Source: CAYLSV01 sp964386435
Lineage (GTDB): Bacteria > Planctomycetota > Phycisphaerae > Tepidisphaerales > Tepidisphaeraceae
Direction: 5' to 3'
Length of the DNA: 6,290 bases
Assembly: GCA_964386435.1 (NCBI GenBank)
Contig: CAYLSV010000147.1
Location: forward strand, 1-6,290
Position 1 is the first letter of the stretch. Each line of letters opens with the position of its first letter. Shown in pieces: positions 1 through 6,290 of the stretch. A model generated the notes under the pieces. The model had not been told where the DNA came from and made no database searches. It saw only the letters and a list, made by a program, of their open reading frames with translations. Both the position numbers and the translations under genes were made by a program.

Positions 1-2538
1 CGGCGGCGGTGTACGAGGTGCAAATCGAGTACGCCGACCTGACGGGCGACGCGGTCTGCACGTTGCGGTGGAGCAGCCCGAGCACGCCGGAGGAGGTGGT
101 GGACTACGCCGCGGCGAACAGCGTGCACGCGATGTTCCCGCACATGCTGGCCAACCTCAACAGCTACAGCGGCCGGGGCAGCCGTGACAAGCCGAGCAAC
201 GTCGCCGCGACGCAGGGCACGACAGTGGACGAGAACGGCTACCCGTTGGAGGACTTCGAGTACGCGCTGTTGCAGGGCTTCAGCTTTCACGCCGGCACCG
301 GACAGATCCGGTTCGTCGGGCAGGCCAGCGTCGAACTGAACGGCGGGAGCTTCGAGGTCGACGGCCAGCGATACGACCAACTTCCGAAGGGCGTCGGTTA
401 CGACCCGGCGACGAACCAGACCCGCGCCCTCGTCCACTTCAAAGACCGCGGCGACGGCACGAGCAAGTCGCTGCTGAAAATGACCCAGACGCAGCGCACC
501 CCCGATTCGCCCGTCGGCAGCGGCGTCACGGACATCGAGGTGATGCCGGCAAAAGTGGTCAACGGCGACCAGCCGCAGGAGTTTGGGGAAATCAGTCGGG
601 CGGAGGTTCGTGAGGCGTTTCTACCAATCTTCAGCTGGCGGATGCAGACGACGGGCATCAACGACATTGTCGAGTGGGACGAGCGCACGCGGCCGGCGTA
701 CTCGAAGATGAACGGCCAGATCTGGCGCAGCGACAACAGCTACGAGGAGCTGATCGTCATGGCCAACGAGATCGGCCGCGACTTTCATCTCAACTACGGC
801 GGGTCGATTAACGAAGAGTTCATGCGCAACCTCGCGCTGCTTACGAAGTACGGCAGCGACGGCGTGAACCCGTACACCGAGCCGACCCAGAACCCCGTCT
901 GGCCGCCGCTGAACCCGAATTTGCGGCTGTACCTCGAGCACGGCAACGAGATGGGCTGGTCGGCCATCCAGCCGCGCGGGTGGTATCAGGATTATGAGGA
1001 AATTCGCCGGGAAAGGGGCGAAATCTACGACATCCTCAACCACGACGGCGGCATCGAGAACGCGCACCACGACGGCCTGATGCGGCTGCACGCGTACCGG
1101 TCGGCGCGCATGAGCCTCATCATGCGGGAGGTGTGGGGCGACGAGGCGCTGCCGGAAATCGTGCGGCCGATGATCTTCGGGCAGTACGAGCGGTGGTTCC
1201 AGAACGGGCTGATGCAGTTCGTGGACGACTGGTTCAACGACCCGGCAAACGTGGAGAACCCGATGCCGCCGAGCAAGATTTTCTTCGCCGCGGGGCCGGC
1301 GGTCTACTACGGCACGAGCAACAACTTCGTCATCGGCGACGACTTGTACCTGCAACACGGCGACTTTGAATCGCCCGACGTGCCAAGCGGCGAAGCCCAG
1401 CTCCGGCCGAGCGGGGCGGGTTGGACGTTCGAGGGCAACAGCGGCATTGTCGACAACCAAGTCGAGCGGCACCTCGCCAGCCAAGTTGCCACAAGCGGCT
1501 CGGCGTTCACGCTCGAGAAGGACAGCAGCGTCGGCTACAAGTTCACCGTCGGCGACCGCGACTTGTTCGCTTACGAGTTCGGCCGCCACGTGCAACGCGG
1601 CGAGTCGGGGCGGAGCTTCGTGCACCTCATGGACGGCGAGGGCAACAGCCTCTCGCGCAGCAAGCACGGCAGCTTCGACCTCGGCGAGGCGGCGGCGGGC
1701 GATCAACTGTTCCTGCCCACCGAGCACAACGCGTGGGCCACCAGCGACTCCAGCCGCGTCGGCGTCTACCGGCTGCTGGCCGGCCAGACGTACTTCGTCA
1801 TGGCGACCGTGAAAGCCGGCGAGATCAGCGGCCCGAACGTTGAACTCAAGAGCGGCCCCGGCCTGACGATCGACGGCGGCGTCGTGCTCCGCGGCGAGAC
1901 CATCGGCCAAGGCGGCTTTCGCGGCGAGCCCGAGAGTGTCAGCGGAAGCGGCCAGGGTTTTCCCCACGCCACCTTCCGCTACGGCTTCGCCATCGACGCC
2001 GGCGACGGCATCGAGCTCGCCCCGAGCGACCCGCTCGTAGACGCCACCTGGCCGGACGGCGGCAAGGGCAAGAGCTTTGTCCCGCCGCTGCACCGCGCGG
2101 GGCAACAGCTCGCCTTCATCGCCGGCAGCGGCACGATCCGGCAGACCTTTACCGTTGAGAACCCCGGCGAGTACGCCCTGATCTTTACCGGCACCACCAG
2201 CCTCAACCACCCGGAGGAGCCCAGCGGCGAGAACCCGTTCGACATCACGATCGGCGGCGAAACCGTGTGGTCCAACAGCGTCATGGGCATCGCCCGCAAA
2301 CCCAAGGGCGGCCTCTTCCAGTGGGGCACCCGCTACGTCCACCTCGACCCCGGCGAGCACGAGGTCGTCATCACCACCGACAACCCGGACACCAGCCGGG
2401 TGAACTACTTCTACGCGATGCATCTGGGCAACATGCTCGACTACGCCGGCGGCGAGGAGGCGGCCAACTTCCTCGACACCGGCGCGGCCACTGGACAGAC
2501 CTCCGGCCGCTTCGCCACCGTGGCGAAGCTGACCACGG
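1..2538 (+). CDS. Multi-modular glycosidase-like protein, part before the assembly gap (5' truncated)
   Basis: This is the upstream part of a very large carbohydrate-active protein; the frame is already open at the left edge (first full codon at 3), so the true start lies outside. Residue 1 here is the GTG at 9, used only for numbering. Residues 1-30 look like the end of a PA14 domain (RLRW-like strand CTLRWSSPSTPEE). Residues 200-440 look like a glycosidase-type barrel, with NPVWPPLNPNLRLYLEHGNE at 295-314; the Asn313-Glu314 pair resembles the acid/base site of clan GH-A enzymes. From about 450 come beta-sandwich modules: GDFESP (451) and GWTFEGNSGI (471) open one, a second with VGYKFTVGDRDLF (508) appears nested in it, and LAFIAGSGTIRQTFTVENPG (701-720) seems to resume it. 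At 800-843 helical barrel-like sequence returns and runs into the N run. It is not a complete gene: the continuation is the CDS at 2549-3228. Extracellular location is expected but the N-terminus is not visible. The gene and its family style are secure; the enzyme activity and substrate are inferred. Confidence 0.85.
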
Positions 2539-2548
2539 NNNNNNNNNN
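2539..2548. other. Assembly gap of 10 N inside the large glycosidase-like gene
   Basis: Ten consecutive N interrupt the coding sequence. The left flank ends ...ACC ACG G and the right flank begins CG ATG GCC CAC, so removing all ten N makes a GCG codon and restores one reading frame (…LTT-A-MAHNW…). Kept as 10 bases, the N run shifts the frame by one. This suggests the run is a placeholder of arbitrary size and that the real missing length is zero or a multiple of three. Confidence 0.95.
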
Positions 2549-3228
2549 CGATGGCCCACAACTGGGGCGTTGTGCCGTACGCTTACGAGGGCGGCACCCA
2601 GGCTGGGGGCGACTGGGGCGGGCAGAACCTGTTCTACGCGGACCAGTTCAAGTGGGACCACCCGATCAGCAAGCGGGCCGACGACAATTGGGCGCACTAC
2701 TGGCACAACTTCGGCGGGTTCAACGCCTTTTACTACTACCCCGGCTTCGAGTACGGCCAAATCCACCGCGCCGAGGATTATCAACCCTGGGCCGCCGCCA
2801 TCGATCGGGCGAAGACGTGGGTGCTCGAACCCGAAGGCGTCCGGGCCGCCCCGCTGACGATCACGCCCGACCAGCCCCACTACGAGAGCCAGCCCGGCAG
2901 CACGTGGAACCTGTGGGCCCACCCGCACCAGGACAACCCCCGCCACGCCCACCCGGACGACCTCGATCTGCTCGATGCGCCCGGGATGTGGAAGGGCGAC
3001 GTCTTCCGCGCCCCAACCGCCGGCGTCTACCGCATCACCGCCGACACCACGACCGGCGGCACCGCGATGCTGCTGATCAACGACAGCCAGCAGCGGGTCG
3101 ACGGCCCCTCGGGCACCACACTCGAAGCCGAAGTTTTTCTCACCCAGGGCGTCCACGGCGTCCGCGTCCAGAACATCGACGGCCGATTCGATCTCCGGCA
3201 GATCCGCGTGGAACCCGTGGACGATTAA
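2549..3228 (+). CDS. Multi-modular glycosidase-like protein, C-terminal part after the assembly gap
   Basis: This is the C-terminal continuation of the gene that begins before the N run; it is not a separate gene, although an ATG happens to sit at 2551. With a zero-length gap it adds residues 845-1069. It opens with MAHNWGVVPYAYEGG, where Glu857 (codon 2587-2589) in YEGG is a plausible second catalytic carboxylate (nucleophile position of a GH-A-like barrel). An aromatic-rich stretch follows (DNWAHYWHNF, FYYYPGFEYG, residues 889-913), typical of a sugar-binding cleft. Residues about 984-1069 form a CBM6/CBM35-like beta sandwich: FRAPTAGVYRITADTT, then LEAEVFLTQGVHGVRVQN, then FDLRQIRVEP at the end. 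There is no obvious sorting tail or membrane anchor after it. The stop TAA at 3226-3228 overlaps the stop of the convergent sulfatase. The continuity is strongly supported by the frame; the catalytic role is inference. Confidence 0.88.
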
Positions 3229-4550
3229 ACCGCGAGGTAGCCGCGGAGGAACATCGGTACTTCACCCTCCACCGCCGCGACTTGTGCCACGAGTCGCGCG
3301 TGCAGCGCCGCCCGGGCCTCGCTTTGGTCAAACAGATTCACCTGCTCCAGCGGGTCGGCGGCGTAATCGAACAACAAGCAGTGCTCCGGCAAATCGCCGA
3401 CGCTGTACAGGTGCCGGGGCGTCCGCAGGGCGCGGTAGCGGTAGTCCCAGAAGCCTTGCAGCGCCGGGCCGAGCCATTGGATGAGGGCAGCGTCGACTGC
3501 ATCACCGTCGCCACGCAGGGCGGAGGTGTGGTCGTGGCCGTGCAAGATGCCGGGCATCGCCACGTTGGCCAGGGCGGCCGTGGTCGGGGCGATGTCGAGG
3601 CCGCTGGCGACGCCGTTGATTGTGCGGCCGGCCCTGATGCCGGGGCCGCGGGCGAGCCACGGGATGCGCAGGCTCTCGTCCCGCGGCACCATCTTCTCCA
3701 CCATGCCGTGGCTGCCGAGCATCTCGCCGTGGTCGCTGAAGAACATGATGATCGTGTCGTCGGCCAAACCGAGCTCATCGAGCCGATCCAGCACGCGGCC
3801 GACGTTGTGGTCGAGGTTCTCGATCTGCGCGTAGTACCCCGCCGCCCGCTGCCGGGCCTCGTCGGCGAAACGCTCGGGCACGTTGCCGCGCAACTCGATT
3901 CGCGCCGGATCGTGGCGGGCAAGGTATTCGGGCGGGGCGGCGTGCCGGTAGACGCCGTCAAGGTCGCGGCCGGGATGCGGCGCCTCCAGCGAAAGCATGA
4001 CAAAGAACGGCCGCTCGTCCGCCGCGACGTCATCCAGGTAATCGAGGAACAAGTCGGTCAGGCCGTCGGTCTGATACCCGTCGATCGTCCGCGGCGGCCA
4101 CATCTCGCGCCCGACGCTGTAGCGGGTGTGGTAGAAGTGGTTGGAGCTGTCGAACCCGATCCAGTCGGCAAACCCGCCGCGCAGGTGTGGGTGAACCCAG
4201 TAGTCGCCGCCGTCGTCGAAGCCGTTCACCCCGCTGACGCTGCCGAGGTGCCATTTGCCGACCCACCCGGTCCGGTACCCGGCGTCGTTGAACGCATGCG
4301 CCACCGTTCGCTCGCTTGGCGGCAGCAAATCTCCGTGCACCCGGCACCCGTTCGCACTCGCGTGCCGCCCCGTCACCAGCCCGCCCCGAAACGGCGTGCA
4401 CACCGGATACTGGCTCACCGCCGTCTCGAACCGCGCCCCCGCCGCGGCCAACCGATCCAGCCGCGGCGTCACCGCGTTCGGGTCGCCGGCACACCCCAGC
4501 GCCTGCCCACGCAGCTGGTCACACATCACCCAAAGCACGTTCGGCCGCAT
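3225..4550 (-). CDS. Type I sulfatase (CxPxR, formylglycine-dependent)
   Basis: A 441-residue sulfatase of the alkaline-phosphatase superfamily, expected to hydrolyse sulfate esters, most likely on a sulfated glycan. The visible motifs are in the family order: RPNVLWVMCDQLRG (metal-binding Asp11), PVCTPFRGGLVTGR with Cys51 in CxPxR, the residue matured to formylglycine, GKWHLG (Lys99, His101), LSLEAPHP (His192), and FFSDHGEMLGSHG (Asp273, His274) followed by Lys286; then LRIPWLARGPGI and GLDIAPTTAALANV. All expected active-site residues are present, and the length is near the short end of the family. I chose the ATG at 4550 because the conserved first strand follows at once. An in-frame GTG at 4631 would add 27 residues, but those codons are much poorer in G/C-ending codons (about two thirds, against nearly nine tenths just after the ATG). 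Neither start gives a visible signal peptide, which is unusual for planctomycete sulfatases. It ends tail-to-tail with the glycosidase-like gene and lies 160 bases downstream of the kinase on the same strand. The substrate is unknown; a phosphodiesterase relative is less likely given CTPFR. Confidence 0.93.
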   Translation of the reverse strand: MRPNVLWVMCDQLRGQALGCAGDPNAVTPRLDRLAAAGARFETAVSQYPVCTPFRGGLVTGRHASANGCRVHGDLLPPSERTVAHAFNDAGYRTGWVGKWHLGSVSGVNGFDDGGDYWVHPHLRGGFADWIGFDSSNHFYHTRYSVGREMWPPRTIDGYQTDGLTDLFLDYLDDVAADERPFFVMLSLEAPHPGRDLDGVYRHAAPPEYLARHDPARIELRGNVPERFADEARQRAAGYYAQIENLDHNVGRVLDRLDELGLADDTIIMFFSDHGEMLGSHGMVEKMVPRDESLRIPWLARGPGIRAGRTINGVASGLDIAPTTAALANVAMPGILHGHDHTSALRGDGDAVDAALIQWLGPALQGFWDYRYRALRTPRHLYSVGDLPEHCLLFDYAADPLEQVNLFDQSEARAALHARLVAQVAAVEGEVPMFLRGYLAV

Positions 4551-4559
4551 CGGTCGGCG

Positions 4560-4565
4560 ATGGTA
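4560..4565 (-). promoter_or_regulatory. Possible -10 element (TACCAT) of the sulfatase gene, at leaderless distance
   Basis: On the minus strand TACCAT (4 of 6 matches to TATAAT) ends 9 bases before the ATG at 4550, and no Shine-Dalgarno-like sequence precedes that ATG. Transcription starting 6-9 bases downstream would begin almost on the start codon. I see no convincing -35 hexamer. If real, it means the sulfatase has its own promoter rather than depending only on read-through from the kinase gene. Confidence 0.35.
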
Positions 4566-4637
4566 TCGCGGCGTCACCAAACCACCACCTGCCTTGAAGC
4601 GGCGGTCCTCCGGTACATCCCGCAGGAGCACCTCGCC

Positions 4638-4682
4638 CTTCGCAGTGTCGCTTGCGAAGCGTGTGCATCGCTGAAGCGAGCG
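4638..4682. repeat. Cluster of short inverted repeats in the kinase-sulfatase spacer
   Basis: Three short inverted repeats lie in the 160-base spacer: CGCTT/AAGCG with a 3-base loop (4649-4653 and 4657-4661), CGCT/AGCG with a 6-base loop (4669-4672 and 4679-4682), and an alternative CTTCGC/GCGAAG pairing (4638-4643 and 4654-4659). They are 28-73 bases past the kinase stop in its direction of transcription, where a terminator or mRNA-end structure would sit. No T run follows on either strand, so this is not a classical intrinsic terminator. The stems are short and could be chance in GC-rich DNA. Confidence 0.25.
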
Positions 4683-4710
4683 TTGTCCGCGAAGCCCGCC
4701 TCGATCCGTC

Positions 4711-5499
4711 TCACCCCGCGGCCGCCGGGGTGGGGGCGGGGCCGACTTTCTGGTGCAGGGGGACGTGGCGGTGGGGTTGGCGGGCGACGAGCTTGGTGTC
4801 GTGGATCGCGATGCGGGCGGCCTTTCGGGTGACAGCGCGGCGGAGCCAGCCGGTGGGCCACCGCCAGGCGTCGGGGCGGGCGGTGTAGAACCGTTCGTGC
4901 CAGCGCATCAGCCAGGCGTCGAGCTGGATTTCGTCGGCGAACATCGCGGCGCTGTAGCGGAATTGGGCCAGATCCTTCACCAACCACCGCCAGCCGGTGG
5001 CTGTGGGCAGCTTGCGGACGCGGGCGGCATCAATGAGCCGCAAATCCGGGCCGTGGAAGAAGTGGTTGAGGTAGAGGTCGCGGTGGTGCAACCCCGCGGC
5101 GTGAAGCTGGGCGGCCATGTCGGCGGTCGATTCGGCCACGTCGGCGAAGGCGATTTCCCCGTCGGCCAGCAGCACGTCGGTTGGCGTGTGGTCGGGCAAG
5201 TCGGCCACCGCCAGCACGCCACGCTCGACGTCCGGCCCGGTCCACGCCACGGCCTCGGGCGCGGCGACGCCGGCCTCGTCCAGAAGCCGCAGCCCCTCGG
5301 CCTCGTCCCACGCCTCGCGGCCGAACGGCGGCTTGGTCCGCTTGACGTGCAGCCGGCCGCGGGGTGTGTCGATCACGCCGTTGGTCCGCTCGGGGATGTC
5401 CCGCCACACGAGAATGGCATCGTCATCCAGCACGTCACCGGTCGCGTGCCAACCGAGGTCGGCCAGGATGTCGCGCCAGGATTCGGCGGTGTGCAGCAC
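4711..5499 (-). CDS. WaaP/InaA-family lipopolysaccharide kinase
   Basis: A 262-residue protein-kinase-fold enzyme of the WaaP/RfaP/InaA (Kdo/heptose kinase) family, which phosphorylates sugars of the lipopolysaccharide inner core on the cytoplasmic side using ATP. The best evidence is the catalytic loop GLHHRDLYLNHFF (His139-Arg140-Asp141, Asn145), close to the HRDCYICHFL loop of E. coli RfaP, followed by the metal-binding Asp157 in LRLIDAARVRK and then the family-typical RWLVKDLAQFRYSA (171-184). LHVKR with Lys53 is the likely ATP-anchoring lysine, and GVLAVADLPD (94-103) fits the hinge. There is no signal peptide or membrane segment, as expected, and the length matches RfaP. The GTG at 5499 is the first start codon after an in-frame stop at 5569-5571. 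The C-terminus ends in a basic, Pro/Ala-rich tail of little conservation value. It is divergent from the ABC ATPase gene and upstream of the sulfatase on the same strand; no other LPS core gene is visible, so the exact sugar acceptor is unknown. Confidence 0.85.
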   Translation of the reverse strand: MLHTAESWRDILADLGWHATGDVLDDDAILVWRDIPERTNGVIDTPRGRLHVKRTKPPFGREAWDEAEGLRLLDEAGVAAPEAVAWTGPDVERGVLAVADLPDHTPTDVLLADGEIAFADVAESTADMAAQLHAAGLHHRDLYLNHFFHGPDLRLIDAARVRKLPTATGWRWLVKDLAQFRYSAAMFADEIQLDAWLMRWHERFYTARPDAWRWPTGWLRRAVTRKAARIAIHDTKLVARQPHRHVPLHQKVGPAPTPAAAG

Positions 5500-5505
5500 G
5501 GGGCG

Positions 5506-5511
5506 AGGGTA
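5506..5511 (-). promoter_or_regulatory. Possible -10 element (TACCCT) of the kinase gene
   Basis: On the minus strand TACCCT fits the loose TANNNT -10 pattern (3 of 6 to TATAAT) and ends 6 bases before the GTG start at 5499. The GTG has no Shine-Dalgarno-like sequence, so a leaderless transcript is possible. On its own this is weak; it gains some weight because the other two starts in the window show the same arrangement. Confidence 0.25.
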
Positions 5512-5569
5512 TGCGCGGCGGGCTGGGGTGCGTCCGATCGGTCCGGTCGGGTTCCCACGCTCAAGACGC

Positions 5570-5575
5570 TACACT
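5570..5575 (+). promoter_or_regulatory. Possible -10 element (TACACT) of the ABC ATPase gene, at leaderless distance
   Basis: TACACT (4 of 6 matches to TATAAT) ends 9 bases before the ATG at 5585, in the 85-base spacer between two divergent genes. The bases before the ATG (CTCCGCACACC) contain no purine-rich ribosome-binding site. A transcript starting 6-9 bases downstream would begin at or within 3 bases of the ATG. No clear -35 element is seen at 16-18 bases upstream. Confidence 0.4.
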
Positions 5576-5584
5576 CCGCACACC

Positions 5585-6290
5585 ATGGCCGCCCCCGACA
5601 CCGCCGGCACGCGCGTTCAGCTTGAGAGCGTCGCCAAGTTCTTCGGCGAGACGCGCGCTCTCGACGGCGTGAACCTCGACATCGCCGCCGGGGAGCTGTT
5701 CTTCCTGCTCGGCCCCAGCGGCTGTGGCAAGAGCACGCTGCTGCGGCTCATCGCGGGCCTGCACGAGCCGACCGGCGGCCGGCTGCTGTTCGACGGCCGC
5801 GACGTGACCGGGCAATCGACCGAGAGCCGGAATGCGGTGATGTGCTTCCAGAGTTACGCGCTGTGGCCGCACATGACGGTGCGGGAGAACGTGCGGTTCG
5901 GCCTGAACGTCCGCGGCATGAGCCGGGCGGAGCAGGACGGGCGGATCGACGAGGTGCTGAAGCTGGTGCAGATGACGGCCTACGCCGACCGCAAACCCAA
6001 CGCCTTGTCCGGCGGGCAGCAGCAGCGGGTGGCGCTGGCCCGGGCGATCGCCGTGCGGCCGGCGGTGTTGCTGCTTGACGAGCCATTGAGCAATCTTGAT
6101 GCGAAGCTGCGGAACGAGATGCGCAGCGAGATTCGCCGCATTTGCAAGACGGCCGGCTTCACGACGATTTACGTCACGCACGACCAGAAGGAAGCGCTCA
6201 GCGTCGCCGACCGGATCGCGGTGTTGAAGGACGGCAAGCTGATGCAGGTCGGCTCGCCGGGCGAGCTGTACCACAAGCCGCAGAACACGT
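5585..6290 (+). CDS. ABC transporter ATP-binding subunit, MalK/UgpC/PotA type (3' truncated)
   Basis: The N-terminal 235 residues of an importer ATPase that powers uptake by ATP hydrolysis on the inner face of the cytoplasmic membrane. The nucleotide-binding domain is complete in its motifs: Walker A GPSGCGKST (43-51, Lys49), Q-loop CFQSYALWPHMTV (Gln89), signature LSGGQQQRVALARA (141-154), Walker B VLLLDEP (Asp165, catalytic Glu166), D-loop SNLDAKLR, and switch His199 in VTHDQKEAL. The GSPGELYHKPQNT ending (223-235) is the hinge typical of MalK, UgpC, PotA and FbpC, which have a further regulatory/OB-fold domain of about 100-130 residues; that part lies beyond the right edge. The frame is open to the last base. 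The ATG at 5585 is chosen because domain sequence (VQLESVAKFFG) begins 10 residues later. Substrate cannot be read from the ATPase: sugar is suggested by the neighbourhood, while polyamine or iron remain possible. No permease or binding protein is visible in the window. Confidence 0.93.
   Translation, partial: MAAPDTAGTRVQLESVAKFFGETRALDGVNLDIAAGELFFLLGPSGCGKSTLLRLIAGLHEPTGGRLLFDGRDVTGQSTESRNAVMCFQSYALWPHMTVRENVRFGLNVRGMSRAEQDGRIDEVLKLVQMTAYADRKPNALSGGQQQRVALARAIAVRPAVLLLDEPLSNLDAKLRNEMRSEIRRICKTAGFTTIYVTHDQKEALSVADRIAVLKDGKLMQVGSPGELYHKPQNT

Noticed and set aside
621..2561. Long minus-strand open frame of about 646 codons opposite the glycosidase-like gene
   Set aside because: Composition is Ala/Val/Arg/Glu-rich with no recognisable motif; it is the mirror of a gene with strong G/C third positions. 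The same holds for 2371-3156 on the minus strand.
2551..3228. A separate 225-residue gene starting at the ATG at 2551
   Set aside because: The ATG is an internal methionine: the flanking halves join in frame, there is no ribosome-binding site or promoter visible, and the protein begins in mid-domain.
4551..4631. Alternative sulfatase start at the GTG at 4631, adding 27 residues
   Set aside because: About a third of these codons end in A or T, far more than within the genes, the added peptide is not a signal peptide, and the conserved core begins right after the ATG at 4550. Not fully excluded.
9..4832. A single plus-strand open frame of about 1600 codons running through the N run
   Set aside because: After the 10 N it is in the wrong frame: the sequence becomes Arg/Pro/Gly-rich and, from 3229, is antisense to a sulfatase with intact motifs. 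It is open only because N codons are not stops and GC-rich DNA has few stops.
4753..5625. Plus-strand open frame of 290 codons opposite the kinase
   Set aside because: Gly/Val-rich text without motifs, fully antisense to the kinase whose HRDLYLNHF loop is unmistakable.
5561..6274. Minus-strand open frame of 237 codons near the right edge
   Set aside because: Antisense to the ABC ATPase, which has every ABC motif in order.
1..6290. Defence system, CRISPR array, tRNA or rRNA gene, insertion sequence or attachment site
   Set aside because: I looked on both strands for regularly spaced repeats, transposase-like proteins, terminal inverted repeats and RNA gene features and saw none.

Overview
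This window looks like a piece of a GC-rich bacterial genome from Planctomycetota, probably assembled from a metagenome. The evidence is a very high G/C preference at third codon positions, almost no Shine-Dalgarno sequences, a giant multi-modular PA14 / carbohydrate-binding / glycosidase-like secreted-type protein of a kind frequent in that phylum, a sulfatase next to it, and a run of exactly 10 N. The class (Phycisphaerae is my first guess) is inference from protein style only.

Layout. (1) Bases 1-3228, plus strand: the 3' part of one very large gene, cut by the left edge and interrupted by the N run at 2539-2548. It starts inside a PA14-type sugar-binding domain, continues with a glycosidase-like barrel carrying an EHGNE motif, then a long series of beta-sandwich modules, then (after the gap) a YEGG motif and a C-terminal CBM6-like module. 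Deleting the 10 N joins the two halves perfectly in frame. (2) Bases 3225-4550, minus strand: a complete type I sulfatase with the CxPxR formylglycine motif. Its stop codon overlaps that of gene 1 in a shared TTAA. (3) Bases 4551-4710: a 160-base spacer with small hairpins. (4) Bases 4711-5499, minus strand: a complete WaaP/InaA-type lipopolysaccharide kinase. (5) Bases 5500-5584: a short divergent promoter region. (6) Bases 5585 to the right edge, plus strand: the N-terminal 235 residues of a MalK/UgpC/PotA-type ABC transporter ATPase, cut by the window.

How the genes may work together. The large carbohydrate-binding protein and the convergent sulfatase fit breakdown of a sulfated or complex polysaccharide, and the ATPase could belong to a sugar importer. 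Only the adjacency is seen; a shared pathway is inference. The kinase is more likely an outer-membrane housekeeping function.

I see no defence system, CRISPR array, RNA gene or mobile element. The most interesting signals are the candidate catalytic glutamates separated by about 540 residues of inserted modules, and a TANNNT hexamer 6-9 bases upstream of all three visible start codons, which suggests leaderless mRNAs.
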